A stretch of DNA of 64,000 nucleotides from Rivularia sp. PCC 7116 (GCF_000316665.1 NC_019678.1:5766001-5830000); one strand, 5' to 3'. Positions 8,946 to 19,121 are shown, numbered from the stretch's first letter. Notes: generated from the sequence alone by a model not told the origin. Made by a program: numbers and translations.

Positions 8946-10007
8946 CTAACTCGGTGTTTGCAAACTACCGCTACCTTGCAATAAAGAGTTGGTAGCATTA
9001 ACAATTAACTGTGCTGCTCCTTTAAAAAAATCACGTTCAATATTAGTTGGAGTATCGCTTGGTTGATGATAATAAGAGCTACGTAAATTAGCTGTATCTG
9101 TTACTAATAAAGCTCCGATTCCTTGCAGCCAAAACGGCGCATGATCGCTACGTAAAACATCGGGGGTAAAAAAGCCTTTGAGAGGAACCGGTAAAGTAAA
9201 TACTGGTGGTAATTCAGATGATTTATCGAGATTTTGAAAAGTATTAATTAATGGTAAATGTTCGGTATCGCCTACTACGGCTAAAAAGTCACCTTTGTCG
9301 CTTGTAGGAGTTATGGGGAAACCAGAGGGAGTTTTTTGACAACCTACCGTATAACAAGCATAACCAACCATATCCATGACAATCACGCCGCGTAAGTTTT
9401 GCAAACGGGCTTGATTTTTAACGAAAGCACGACTACCTAATAAACCAGCTTCTTCTTTATCGAAAAAAGCCAATTGCAAAGTTCGAGGAGTTGCAGCAGA
9501 ATTAAACAGTCTGGCAATTTCTAGCAATACGGCAACACCAGTTGCATTATCATCGGCACCGGGAGAATTTAAAACGGTATCGTAATGTGCGGCGAGTAAA
9601 ATTGCTCCGGCTTTGCTATCAGTTCCCGGTTTTTCTGCAAAGACATTAATACCTCGCGGAAACTGTTCCAAAGAAGATTGCCAACCTATTTTTTTTAATT
9701 CATTAATAATATAATTGCGGGTACGTCTGCGTTCGGAAGTTGTAAAACGCTGAGAACTCAAGTTTTCTAAGTCAGCAAACAATCTTTCTGGTTCGACTTG
9801 AGGAATATTAGTTTGTATCTTTTTTTGTGGACTCTGAGTTGGTGAATTATCAAGTTTTGTAGACTCTTCTTGAGCTTGGGGAGTTTCTATATGAATAGTA
9901 TTAAACTCAGCAGTTTCTTTAGATTGACTAAAAAAATTACTTCCGAAAAATAAAGTAACCGCAACACCTATTAATATCAACAGCACAAATCCAATATTTT
10001 TTTTCAT
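8946..10007 (-). CDS. M28-family zinc metallopeptidase, membrane-anchored
   Basis: A 353-aa protein. Residues about 5-24 form a hydrophobic signal anchor (IGFVLLILIGVAVTLFFGS), followed by a Ser/Thr/Gln-rich linker to about residue 70. The catalytic domain shows the M28 metal ligands in order: His and Asp in LLAAHYDTV and SPGADDNATGVA, the catalytic Glu pair in FDKEEAGLLGS, Asp in VIVMDMVGY and the last His in RSDHAPFW. It removes N-terminal residues from peptides or cleaves related amide substrates (glutaminyl cyclase-like members exist), outside the cytoplasm. It follows the TamB gene on the same strand, but a terminator-bearing element separates the two, so cotranscription is doubtful. Confidence 0.88.
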   Translation of the reverse strand: MKKNIGFVLLILIGVAVTLFFGSNFFSQSKETAEFNTIHIETPQAQEESTKLDNSPTQSPQKKIQTNIPQVEPERLFADLENLSSQRFTTSERRRTRNYIINELKKIGWQSSLEQFPRGINVFAEKPGTDSKAGAILLAAHYDTVLNSPGADDNATGVAVLLEIARLFNSAATPRTLQLAFFDKEEAGLLGSRAFVKNQARLQNLRGVIVMDMVGYACYTVGCQKTPSGFPITPTSDKGDFLAVVGDTEHLPLINTFQNLDKSSELPPVFTLPVPLKGFFTPDVLRSDHAPFWLQGIGALLVTDTANLRSSYYHQPSDTPTNIERDFFKGAAQLIVNATNSLLQGSGSLQTPS

Positions 10008-10061
10008 AAATAATAATTGTTAGTGGTTAGTTGTTAGTTGTTCATTGCTTGCTGTTAACGG

Positions 10062-10164
10062 GAGCATCCCAATTTTGCAAAAAGCCCACGCAGGTGGGCT
10101 TCGTTTTTGTAGCCGCACCCTTCCAGGGTGTCGGATAAAGTATTTGTTCAACATTGGGATGCTC
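10062..10164. repeat. Palindrome-bounded MITE-like intergenic element
   Basis: A 103-base element has 12-bp perfect terminal inverted repeats (GAGCATCCCAAT at 10062-10073 and ATTGGGATGCTC at 10153-10164). Inside lie a strong hairpin (AAGCCCAC / GTGGGCTT) and a second short one (ACCCTTCCAGGGT). There is no open reading frame. The structure suits a non-autonomous repeat that also provides a terminator between the TamB and M28 genes. Mobility is inferred from the architecture only. Confidence 0.6.
10078..10107 (-). terminator. Probable bidirectional terminator inside the repeat element
   Basis: The 8-bp stem AAGCCCAC / GTGGGCTT with a 4-base loop is followed on the minus strand by TTTTTGC and on the plus strand by CGTTTTT. 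On the minus strand it sits about 80 bases after the TamB stop, where a terminator for that gene is expected. Confidence 0.65.
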
Positions 10165-10183
10165 TCTTGCTAACTGTTCGCTA

Positions 10184-13100
10184 TCAAAACCTTCTTTGAT
10201 ATTCAATCACAGCACGACTATCATCATCAAAATTAGTAGAACCGCGAAGACGAATTCTATCCTTTAATCGGTAATTAATACCAAATTGAAATGGGTCATC
10301 TGCCGTTAAAATCTTTAAAGCAGAAACCGAAATTCTATTGGTGACATCGACTCCAGCTTCTGCTGCAAGTTCAACAGTTGAATTACTTTTTCCGGCATCG
10401 GGATTGTCAGAAATAATAGTTGGAAATATTCGCAGTTCGTCTAAACCGAAAGCAGTACCGATTTCATTAAATGCGGTTTGTAAATTACCAAAAACAGCCG
10501 AACCGGCAATATTAAGCAATCCCACGGCGGAACTAGCTCTTCCCTCACCATCAAACCCACCTCCTAACAAAGCTACAATTTCTGTTTCAGTGCGTGCGGG
10601 GCTACTTTTTAATTCTAGGTTTTCATTAATTTTACTAGCTGGACCATTTACTTCTGCTTCTACACGAACCGTTTCTAAAGCTGCTAAACCAGTGGCATTT
10701 GCTCTACTAAAGTCGGAATTTTGAATTACATCTAATACCTTAGCAAATAAGCTGATATCTAAAATTGGATCGCGGGGTTGATTTTTTATAAATGTGGCAG
10801 TATTCTCTTCACCTTTATCTATATTGAATTGGGTAGTAAATAAGTTAACTCCCCCTTTTTTCAATTTCAGAGTGCCAACCGGTATGGGATTGCTAAATGT
10901 ACCGTTGACGTTTAGAAGTCCGCTTGCTGTAATGCTAATTATCGGAGGGCGTTCGACTTTGACATCTTTGCTTAAAGTTAATTTTAGGTTATCAAATTTT
11001 CCTCTGGCATTTTCTTCTTGATTGATTTGTTTATTCGCTTTTAAACGTTTGATTCCGCTACTATTCGCAGCCACATTTTCTGTCTCATTTTCTGGTAGCA
11101 ATACCAAGCCGTTACTCAAATTGATATTACCGCTAATAATTGGACTCAATGCGGAACCTTTGACAACTACTTTACCTCCGACACCACCTTGATAAAGTCC
11201 TTTGAGATTTATCGCTAATTTATCCAAAGTCACTGCAAGTGGGTTGTTAATTTGAATAAATTGGTCGTCATATATAGGAATTTCGCCTTTTGCTACTACC
11301 TTACCTCGGCTAAAGTCTCCTTGAAGAGCATCTATTACTATGGTGTCAAAATCAAATTGTACTTTTCCCGTAACGTTTGTGAGTTTTTCGGGTAAAGCTT
11401 GTGCCGAAAATGTCGCATTATTAAGAGTAGCATTGCCATTGACTACCGGTTCTTGTAAAGTACCGCGTACTGTTAGTTGAATTTCTCCTTCACCTTTTTC
11501 AAAGGTTGCTTGATTGCTAATTAAATTTAGTACGGCTAACCCTTCATTTTTGACATTTACATCTAAATTAATTTGATTGCTTGCGGGAGCTACTGAAGCA
11601 AAAGGTAATTGATAAGGAATGCTGCCGTTAATATCAACGGGTTCGGCATCATTAATCATGACGTTACTAGCAAAATTTAAGCGTCCGTTGCTATAACTGA
11701 AGCTCGCTGCGGCTGATTCTATTCCTTTTTGATTTAAAGTTCCATCGGTAATTCTAAATTCTCCTTTAGTTAAAGGATTTTTAATACTACCGGCTAAAGC
11801 TGCTCTGCCATTAAGATTGCCAGTTAAGCCTACAGGCAAATTCACAAAGTTATTCAATACTTCTAAAGGAAAATTATTTACTTGTAGAGTACCGTATTGT
11901 TCGTCTCCACCAACCGCACCGCTAAAGCTGAAAAGTCTATTTGTTGATTCGATCCGTAACGGGATTAATCTTAAAATTCCATTTTCAAAAGCACCTTGAG
12001 CAATAACTTGTTTTGCCCTATAGCGTTCTGGATCTTCTTCGGTACCCCAAGTAAAGTTTTTCCCTTTAATATCAAATTGCGTACTTATTCCTTTGTCTTC
12101 GGCTGTATCTAAGCTGATTTCACCATTAAAGGTTCCTTTCAAGTTTCCTAATTCTGGAAAAGGAGAAGCATCGCGTCGCTGTTGTTTTTGTCGTGCTAAT
12201 AATGCTTGTATTTCTGAATAGCGACGCAGTTGTGTTAATAAACTTTGATTTGGTAAACCGACTGGAGTTGTTTTGAGTTGACTTGCTTTACCATAAGTTG
12301 GTTCTTCTAAACCACGTTGAATATCTGATAATTCGTATATTTGCAGTGCTGTTAAAACGTCTTGTATTTTACCTTCTTTAACTTTTAGCTTGCCTTTAAT
12401 TTGCGGTGTCGTATTTATTTTGTTTACTGTCCCGGCAAGGCTATAAATGCTTTCTCCTTTGACAAATTCACCTTTAACAACCCTAATTTGTTTGCCATTA
12501 TAATTAAAATTCGCAACCAAATTATCGCCTTTTAAGCGTCCAACTTCTGGATTTTTGACCGCAATCTCTCCTGAAGCTGTAGCAAAGGTTTTTTGATTCA
12601 TTCGCAGGTTTCCGGTAAATTCTCCAGCTATTTTACCGGAACCAAGATAGCGATTAACTGGTAAAGGTAATTTTAATAGCCGTAAAGGAAATTTATTCAC
12701 GTTCAGTGCTAAGATATCTCCTTGAGATTGACCGGAAGCAAATGCTTCACCACGTTTAATTAAAAAAGATTCGGGACGATTATTAGCATTCAAATTAACC
12801 GATATTTTATCTTGCTTTCCCGCAACATTTAATTGCAAACTGCTTCCTTGTTGCGATTTCACGTTACCAGCTAAAACTGGCTCAAATGCAATATCGTTAA
12901 CTGCAAAATCTTTTAGTGCTACTTGCCCTACGATGTTTGGTATAGGTAGTTTACCAGTAATTTTACCGTTAAAATCTACTTTACCAGCCACGTCAACAGC
13001 ATTGTAAACATCTACAGGTAACTGCTGCAAATCAAAATCATTAGCTCGGACATTCAAATCCAACTGCGTAATTGTAGGTATTCCCGTACTCTTGGCATTA

Positions 13101-16100
13101 GCAAAAATATCGCCGCTTATATATAAACCCGGTGCGCTGGCTCGTTGAATTTTTAGTTTATTACCATTCCAGGCGATCGCTGCATCGATTGGTTTCTCAA
13201 ATCCCGGAATTCCTTGGGAAAACTGTACGTTTCCGTTAGCCCGCACGTCAGCTAAACTGGGATTCTTCCAGTTACCGGCAACTTGTAAATTACCGTTAAA
13301 CTTACCGCGCAAGTTTTGATTTAACTGGTTTAATTCCAAATTCGCAGCATTAACAATTGCTTGATAGCTTCCGTTTTTCAATTGGATGTTAGACGCTGCA
13401 ATTTTACCACCTGCTGCATCTATCGCAGCGTTACCCGCAGCAGTTAAACTATCAAAGGAATTTAGCGAACCTGCAATATTCAGTTTTCCGGTTAATGTTC
13501 CAGCTAAAACTTCCGGTACCTGTGGTGCAATTTGTCTGATTTTGATTTGATTAGCAGCAACTACAGCTTGATAATTACCGTTATTAACCAAAATATCCGA
13601 TGCTGTAATCTTACCAGCACCAGTATTTATCGCAGCATTTCCCGACGCAGTTAAATCTTCAAAAGAATTTACCGAACCTGCAACATCAAATTTACCAGTT
13701 AATCTTCCTGCAAAAGATTTGGGAATTTGCGGCGATAATTGTCTTACTAACAAATCATTCGCAACAACCTTGGCTTGATATCTACCGTTATAAACTGCAA
13801 TCTCGGCAGCAGTAATCCTACCCCCTGCTGCATTCACAAAACCATTTCCAGATATAGTTAAATCTTCCAAGGATTTTGTCGAACCTGCAACATCAAAATT
13901 CCCCGTTAATTTTCCTGGGAAAGATGAAGGTATTTGCGGCGATAATTGACGTACATCTATATTATTCACCCCAATTTTGGCGCGATATTGTCCTCTCGCA
14001 AACTCAATATCCCTCGCTAAAATTCTACCGGCAGCAGTATTTAAATTTCCTTTCCCCGATACAATCAAATTTTCCGGCGCAAAAGAATCTAGGGAACCAG
14101 CAACATTAAAGTTACCAGTTAATCTGCCAGAAAAAGACTTCGGAATCTGCTGCGACAATTCCCGCACTCGGACATTATTTGCCGCGACATCAGCTAAATA
14201 AACTCCGTTTTTGACTCGAATATTATTGGCTGCAACTGTACCACCTGCGGTTTCTATTTCAGCTTTACCATTAGCTACTATACTTTCTGGTTGAAAGGAA
14301 TCCAAAGAACCCGCAACGTCAAAATCTCCCCTCAATTTCCCTTTAAACGACTTTGGTATTTGCTCTGATAATTGCTGCAACTGTAAATTATTAGCTTTAA
14401 CTCTAGCTAAATAAATACCGTCTTTTACCCGAATATCCGACGCTGTAATGGTTCCTCCCGCAGCCGCTAAACCAGCATTACCCCGCACCTGCAAAGTTTT
14501 CATATCGAAATTGCTAGTACTTCCCGATACCTGAAACTTACCGTTCAAAGAACCATTAATAGGTAAATTAGCATTTTTGAATAAACGTCCGACTTGAACC
14601 CCAGAAGCGACTAAATCGGCGGAAAAATCTTGCTCGTTAAACTTGACTGAATTAACTGCAACTCTTCCCCCAGCAACCTTAATATCGGCATTTTCAGTTT
14701 TTATTTGAGCGATTTTAAACGGTGTGGAAGAACCAGAAACAATCACCTTACCGTTAAAATCAGCACTATCAAGATTTACCTTTTCTAACTGCTCCTGACT
14801 GACAAACTGATTAATTTTTATACCCTTAGTATTCGCCACAGCCTGCCAGCGCTGCTGATTCCAACTCCCGTAAGCTAAAGCCGTACCGCCAGCCACAGCC
14901 AAAGCTACATTACGAAACTGTAGGCTCCTATCCCGATTAACAACTACTTCCCCCGTTGCCGGATATGTCGCTTGAGGAGCATTAAATTCTACCAGAGTGC
15001 GAAGAGTTTCCGGCGTACCGCTTAAATTAGCAGTTGCTGCGACTCTCCCAACTTGAAACGAAGGTGTAGGAATATCATAAATTCTCGCGAAACTATCCCC
15101 AGGTGCGTTGCTAGTGAGAAAATTAAAATTAACTTGGGAACTTCTACCTACCGTATCGTCACCCATTAAAATTTTACCGGCACCGCGCACATCTCCACCT
15201 ACAGCAGCAGTACCGCGAATATCTGTAAAAGTAATTGTTGAATCGGCTGTAACAAAAGCAAATTTACCGCTAGCGGTTTTTAACTTCACTTTATCCACAA
15301 TACCTGGCTTAACGGTGGCAACGGTACCGGAAATAATTGGTTGAGTAATAGCCCCCGTCATCTTCAAATCGCCTTTGACAACTCCACCTACCGGTAAAGG
15401 TGACTGAATCTCAAGAGTTTGTAAAGTATCGTTGACGCTAACAGCATTCACCCGAGCCGTCAAATCGTAACCTGTTTTCCAATCAATAATACCGCCACCA
15501 CTCAAAGGAATTTTTCCGTAACTGGTAACTACATCGTTCAATCTGACTTTTGTACCGTCAAACTGCAAAGTTCCCTGAGAATTCACCAACGGCTTTGGCA
15601 TTCGAGCAACCTGGAAACTCAATCCTTCAACCCGAGCGTTGCCGTATAATAAAGGCTGTATTTTTTCCCCAGCAGGTAATTTTACCTGTAAATCCCCATT
15701 TATTTTCCCTCCCTTTAAGTTAATTGGTAGCTCAACAAGAGGTGTAACTTCTGATGCGATTAAATCTTCTACCTGTAACTGTAAATTACCCGTTTTTGTT
15801 TTAATCCCTACCTTACCTCTCACCGAAACATTACCGCTGCGCCCCGGTTTTCCTCCGACTTCAAACCTGACTGCTTGATAATTATCGAAAAACTTAGCGT
15901 AACCATTAAGTTCTGAAAATACTACCTTGGGAGATACTTGCCGATTCTCTCCAAAAGGCATTAATGTTACACTTCCATTACGCAAATTAACTTTTTCTAG
16001 ATCTATAGCAATTGCTCCGGGTTTTTCCGGTAAAACAATTTTAGTCGTAATCCAACGTCCTTGTTCATCTCGATCTACATAGCCAACTGGGTTGACTAAA

Positions 16101-16474
16101 GTTATATCTAGCTTTAATTTACGATTGAACAATAATTTTAACGGGTCAAATCCAACTTCTATAGCATCAGCTTTAACTGTATCCGCATCTGTTGCCGTCT
16201 TGGGAACAGCCGAAGCTCCAAACCGCACGCCAGAAAGCGAAAAACCATTCACTTCCCCTAACTCAAGCGGGCGATCGATAATACTAGTCAGATTTTTTTC
16301 TACTAAGGGCGCTAAATCTTGTCGAATAAAAACCTGTAGTCGCCAGATTCCGAAGGAAATTCCTACAATTAGCAATCCACCAAAAGCCAACCCACCGCGA
16401 CTAAGTACCAAAAACCACAAACGTTTGCGATTTTTGGATTTGGGACATTTTTCAGTAGAAGAGGAATTAGGCAT
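10184..16474 (-). CDS. tamB: TamB-like translocation/assembly module (DUF490)
   Basis: A 2096-aa AsmA/TamB-superfamily protein. A basic N-terminus leads to one membrane anchor (residues about 20-45, LVLSRGGLAFGGLLIVGISF). An AsmA-like segment follows (DRPLELGEVNGFSLSGVRFG), then a very long beta-taco region, and the C-terminal TamB/DUF490 domain ending in a beta-signal-like tail (RAVIEYQRRF, aromatic last residue). By family knowledge the protein spans the periplasm and helps deliver outer-membrane proteins or lipids. The middle carries a run of about 69-residue repeats, each containing a motif like GRLTGNFNVAGSLDSF. The length is large but normal for cyanobacterial members. No Omp85 partner is in the window. 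It lies among genes for other exported proteins. Confidence 0.92.
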   Translation of the reverse strand: MPNSSSTEKCPKSKNRKRLWFLVLSRGGLAFGGLLIVGISFGIWRLQVFIRQDLAPLVEKNLTSIIDRPLELGEVNGFSLSGVRFGASAVPKTATDADTVKADAIEVGFDPLKLLFNRKLKLDITLVNPVGYVDRDEQGRWITTKIVLPEKPGAIAIDLEKVNLRNGSVTLMPFGENRQVSPKVVFSELNGYAKFFDNYQAVRFEVGGKPGRSGNVSVRGKVGIKTKTGNLQLQVEDLIASEVTPLVELPINLKGGKINGDLQVKLPAGEKIQPLLYGNARVEGLSFQVARMPKPLVNSQGTLQFDGTKVRLNDVVTSYGKIPLSGGGIIDWKTGYDLTARVNAVSVNDTLQTLEIQSPLPVGGVVKGDLKMTGAITQPIISGTVATVKPGIVDKVKLKTASGKFAFVTADSTITFTDIRGTAAVGGDVRGAGKILMGDDTVGRSSQVNFNFLTSNAPGDSFARIYDIPTPSFQVGRVAATANLSGTPETLRTLVEFNAPQATYPATGEVVVNRDRSLQFRNVALAVAGGTALAYGSWNQQRWQAVANTKGIKINQFVSQEQLEKVNLDSADFNGKVIVSGSSTPFKIAQIKTENADIKVAGGRVAVNSVKFNEQDFSADLVASGVQVGRLFKNANLPINGSLNGKFQVSGSTSNFDMKTLQVRGNAGLAAAGGTITASDIRVKDGIYLARVKANNLQLQQLSEQIPKSFKGKLRGDFDVAGSLDSFQPESIVANGKAEIETAGGTVAANNIRVKNGVYLADVAANNVRVRELSQQIPKSFSGRLTGNFNVAGSLDSFAPENLIVSGKGNLNTAAGRILARDIEFARGQYRAKIGVNNIDVRQLSPQIPSSFPGKLTGNFDVAGSTKSLEDLTISGNGFVNAAGGRITAAEIAVYNGRYQAKVVANDLLVRQLSPQIPKSFAGRLTGKFDVAGSVNSFEDLTASGNAAINTGAGKITASDILVNNGNYQAVVAANQIKIRQIAPQVPEVLAGTLTGKLNIAGSLNSFDSLTAAGNAAIDAAGGKIAASNIQLKNGSYQAIVNAANLELNQLNQNLRGKFNGNLQVAGNWKNPSLADVRANGNVQFSQGIPGFEKPIDAAIAWNGNKLKIQRASAPGLYISGDIFANAKSTGIPTITQLDLNVRANDFDLQQLPVDVYNAVDVAGKVDFNGKITGKLPIPNIVGQVALKDFAVNDIAFEPVLAGNVKSQQGSSLQLNVAGKQDKISVNLNANNRPESFLIKRGEAFASGQSQGDILALNVNKFPLRLLKLPLPVNRYLGSGKIAGEFTGNLRMNQKTFATASGEIAVKNPEVGRLKGDNLVANFNYNGKQIRVVKGEFVKGESIYSLAGTVNKINTTPQIKGKLKVKEGKIQDVLTALQIYELSDIQRGLEEPTYGKASQLKTTPVGLPNQSLLTQLRRYSEIQALLARQKQQRRDASPFPELGNLKGTFNGEISLDTAEDKGISTQFDIKGKNFTWGTEEDPERYRAKQVIAQGAFENGILRLIPLRIESTNRLFSFSGAVGGDEQYGTLQVNNFPLEVLNNFVNLPVGLTGNLNGRAALAGSIKNPLTKGEFRITDGTLNQKGIESAAASFSYSNGRLNFASNVMINDAEPVDINGSIPYQLPFASVAPASNQINLDVNVKNEGLAVLNLISNQATFEKGEGEIQLTVRGTLQEPVVNGNATLNNATFSAQALPEKLTNVTGKVQFDFDTIVIDALQGDFSRGKVVAKGEIPIYDDQFIQINNPLAVTLDKLAINLKGLYQGGVGGKVVVKGSALSPIISGNINLSNGLVLLPENETENVAANSSGIKRLKANKQINQEENARGKFDNLKLTLSKDVKVERPPIISITASGLLNVNGTFSNPIPVGTLKLKKGGVNLFTTQFNIDKGEENTATFIKNQPRDPILDISLFAKVLDVIQNSDFSRANATGLAALETVRVEAEVNGPASKINENLELKSSPARTETEIVALLGGGFDGEGRASSAVGLLNIAGSAVFGNLQTAFNEIGTAFGLDELRIFPTIISDNPDAGKSNSTVELAAEAGVDVTNRISVSALKILTADDPFQFGINYRLKDRIRLRGSTNFDDDSRAVIEYQRRF
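13270..14600 (-). repeat. About six ~207-bp repeats inside the TamB gene
   Basis: Successive units encode the same theme: LTG(K/N)F(D/N)VAGS, then SF, then A(A/G)GGxI(T/A)A.(D/N)I.V.NG.Y.A.V.AN, spaced about 69 residues apart. The units are clearly diverged in DNA, so this is an old internal expansion of beta-strand modules rather than a recent duplication. Confidence 0.65.
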
Positions 16475-16871
16475 TTTATGTTACTTCTGACTTTAGTCGA
16501 TGCAACCTACAGGCTGATATGGTATTCATAGTACGCTTGCTATAAACCCTTCTAGAATAACTCGCTGGCTCGAACCTTAATAACTTTTGAGTAGCAAGAA
16601 TAATTTGGAATTGCCTGCTTGTTTTAACGTTTTTCTTAATTAATGAAGTTCATCTAACCCATTTTTAACAGTAATTTTGAGTAATCCAGGCAAAAAGAAT
16701 CAAAACTGAAACGGCAGTGGAATTAAAACAATGCTTTTTATATTCCCCTCAAAATAAAAGCCAAGTCAGGAAAATGTTAAGAAAGCGAGAATTATTACTT
16801 CAACTTTCCCCCAAGTGCATCCTAGAACTTTAATATGGATAGAACCCAAACAAAAGGAAAGGTGATTACAG
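16475..16871. other. Intergenic region between tamB and the DUF3110 gene
   Basis: This is 397 bases between divergent genes, so both promoters must lie here. I can only support a ribosome binding site (AAAGGAAAGGTG) just before the DUF3110 start. No hairpin, repeat or reading frame stands out. Confidence 0.5.
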
Positions 16872-17264
16872 ATGGGGCGCGTTTTTGTGTTAATCTTTAA
16901 TGCCCGTACAGAAAATGAGGGAATTCATACAATTCGGATTGGCGATCGCAATAAAGTGTTGATGTTTGAATCCGAAGACGACGCTACGCGCTTTGCATTA
17001 ATGCTAGAAGCGCAGGATTTTCCTACTCCCGCAGTCGAACCAATGGATATGTCAGAAATAGAGCAGTTTTGTAAAAGCGCTGATTATGACTACGAAGTCG
17101 TTCCTTCTAACGGTGACTTAGTAGTTCCCCCAGAACAAAACGTTGATGAAACTGATTGGCGTGAAGACGATTCAACTGCTACCGAACCAAAAGTCCAGCA
17201 AGAAGAGGAAATCTCAAATACTGAACTAGACAATATCCGTCGCAAGCTGGAAGGATTGTTATAA
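16872..17264 (+). CDS. DUF3110 domain protein
   Basis: A 130-aa protein. Residues 1-70 match the small cyanobacterial/plastid DUF3110 domain: FVLIFNARTENEGIHTIRI, MFESEDDATRFALMLEAQDF and PTPAVEPMDMSEIEQFC. The rest is an acidic tail (about 90-130) rich in Glu and Asp. The start is supported by AAGGAAAGG nine to twelve bases upstream. The function of the family is not established. It is restricted to oxygenic phototrophs, which supports the taxonomic call. It precedes murQ by 162 bases with a hairpin between them, so it is probably transcribed alone. Confidence 0.85.
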   Translation: MGRVFVLIFNARTENEGIHTIRIGDRNKVLMFESEDDATRFALMLEAQDFPTPAVEPMDMSEIEQFCKSADYDYEVVPSNGDLVVPPEQNVDETDWREDDSTATEPKVQQEEEISNTELDNIRRKLEGLL

Positions 17265-17323
17265 GGTGCATAAATTTGTGATTTTTAATTAAACCTACGG
17301 ATAAAACCGGGTATAAATTTAAA

Positions 17324-17355
17324 TGTAGAGACGCAATCCTATAAGCGTCTCTACA
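17324..17355. repeat. Hairpin repeat of the GTAGAGACG family
   Basis: A perfect 11-bp inverted repeat (TGTAGAGACGC / GCGTCTCTACA) has a 10-base loop. Two relatives occur at 51171-51193 and 51267-51288. It could end DUF3110 transcription, but there is no clear T-run (AAAATTTCAATTTC follows), so I list it as a dispersed palindrome. Confidence 0.6.
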
Positions 17356-17426
17356 AAATTTCAATTTCACAAGGAACTGAATCTAAAATCTAGAGTTGGT
17401 TTGGCATTAATCAAGGATTAAAACAC

Positions 17427-18350
17427 ATGACAGATTTGCAAGAGCGCGGACACTTACTAACCGAACAAGTTAATCCTGATAGTCTTAATTTAGACCAGTT
17501 AAGCAGCGTGGAATTTGTCGAACTATTTAATCGCGAAGACGCAAACGCTGTCGCTGCGGTTAGTGCTGCAAAAGAAGATTTAGCGAAAGCGATTGATTTG
17601 GCAGCGCAAAGTCTTGAAAAAGGTGGACGTTTGTTTTATGTGGGTGCGGGTACTTCTGGTAGATTAGGGGTGTTAGATGCTGCTGAATGTCCGCCGACTT
17701 TTTGTACTCCTCCAGAATTAGTTCAAGGTATAATTGCTGGCGGTGCCGGTGCCCTAGTACGTAGCTCTGAGGACTTAGAAGACCGCGCTCAAGATGGCGA
17801 AGCTGCTATGGCACAACGAGAAATTAATCAGCTTGATGTGATAGTAGGTATAACTGCAGGCGGAACTACTCCCTTTGTCCACGGTGCTATCAATGCAGCT
17901 AAAAGTCGGGGCGCAACAACTGTATTCATGGCTTGCGTTCCATCCGAGCAAGTCAGTGTGGAAGTTGACGTTGATATTCGCTTGCTTACAGGGCCAGAAA
18001 TATTAGCCGGTTCAACTCGCTTAAAAGCCGGTACCGCAACAAAGTTAGCTTTAAATATTATTTCTACAGGCGTAATGGTTAAACTTGGTAAAGTTTACGG
18101 CAATCGCATGGTAGATGTAGCAGTTACAAATCAAAAGTTACGAGATAGAGCTTTACGAATTTTACAAGATTTAACTGATTTGAGCCGCGAAGCTGCCAGT
18201 AGTTTACTCGAACGCAGCGGTAAATGGGTCAAGTTAGCAATTTTAATGCATGAAGCTGGTGTAGATAAAGAACAAGGTGACAAGCTTCTTTCCCAACATC
18301 GGGGGAATCTCAGAGAAGCAATTGAAGCGAAAAAGTCCGCGATTAAATAA
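17427..18350 (+). CDS. murQ: N-acetylmuramic acid 6-phosphate etherase
   Basis: A 307-aa SIS-domain lyase. It cleaves the lactyl ether of N-acetylmuramic acid 6-phosphate to give GlcNAc 6-phosphate and lactate in peptidoglycan recycling. Seen directly: the opening LTEQVNPDSLNLDQLSS, the sugar-phosphate loop FYVGAGTSGRLGVLDAAECP with the active-site glutamate, VGITAGGTTPFVHGA, LTGPEILAGSTRLKAGTATK, and a C-terminal UBA-like helix bundle (AGVDKEQGDKLLSQHRGNLR). The length is standard. The enzyme is cytosolic. No anmK or PTS gene lies beside it. A weak stem (CTCATC / GATGAG) follows the stop. Confidence 0.95.
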   Translation: MTDLQERGHLLTEQVNPDSLNLDQLSSVEFVELFNREDANAVAAVSAAKEDLAKAIDLAAQSLEKGGRLFYVGAGTSGRLGVLDAAECPPTFCTPPELVQGIIAGGAGALVRSSEDLEDRAQDGEAAMAQREINQLDVIVGITAGGTTPFVHGAINAAKSRGATTVFMACVPSEQVSVEVDVDIRLLTGPEILAGSTRLKAGTATKLALNIISTGVMVKLGKVYGNRMVDVAVTNQKLRDRALRILQDLTDLSREAASSLLERSGKWVKLAILMHEAGVDKEQGDKLLSQHRGNLREAIEAKKSAIK

Positions 18351-19121
18351 TAGCTCATCTGTTTATTCCAATTGTGGATGAGTAAGTATAATTCGTAATT
18401 CGTAATATCTCCTTACCCTAACGGGTCAGCAAGCTGAACGGAGACGCTTAGTCTAACGACTCACTTCGTGAACGCTAACGTAATTCGTAACAAAACAAAG
18501 ATTGTTAAGTATTTCCCATCAAGATTAATATGGTTGTCTTATCTGATTCAGATGATTACTTGCAGTAAGTTTTTCTTTGTAACTGAGTTCAAGTGAAATT
18601 TCGCTCTTGAATAAATTAATTACAAATGTTTAACCTAACAAAATAGTAATGACCAACCGTATTAATTTTGATGGATTACACATTTACAATGAGACCGTCT
18701 GACCCCCTGCTAAAAACCGCAAATTAGTGACAGTAATCATACATTCACATTCTGGCTAAATTTATTGCATATTTGGAGAATAAGCATTCTCCTTTTATAT
18801 TTCAATAGGAATTACGCAAAGCAAAATAGCCATTGTGGGTGAATACGCCGCCATCGCATGTCCTAACTGACACACTACGCTAACGTAATTACGCAATTAC
18901 GTTATTTTTGCGTAAGCCCTGAATAAAATTATTTTCAATAATACAAAAATATTATTTATAATTGATTGGAAATAAATAGAACTAAAAATTTTAACTAAAA
19001 CCAGTGATTGTACTTATAAAAAAAGATAAATAGCTAATTGCTCAATGGGTATAAACTCTGTTGGCGTTTGAAAGCTGTCCAAAGATAATCGGAGGTGCAG
19101 TTATCTAAAAGCTAGGTAGTC
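18351..19121. other. 771-base intergenic region with repeats
   Basis: It holds repetitive matter (GTAATTCGTAAT runs; a block with CACTTCGTGAACGCTAACG) and the inverted-repeat element at 18812-18915. The last 200 bases, AT-rich, should carry the promoter of the V4R-like gene. No reading frame or RNA gene is supported. Confidence 0.5.
18812..18915. repeat. MITE-like element, TTACGCAAA ends
   Basis: A 9-bp perfect inverted repeat (TTACGCAAA at 18812, TTTGCGTAA at 18907) bounds 104 bases with no coding capacity. The ends resemble those of the elements at 29724 and 34112, which share the core (A)GGACTTACGC/ATGC. They probably belong to one repeat family. Confidence 0.45.

Noticed and set aside
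10184-16474. Many open frames on the plus strand opposite the TamB gene
   Set aside because: They have no ribosome sites or known motifs and arise from the regular composition of the repetitive beta-strand coding sequence.
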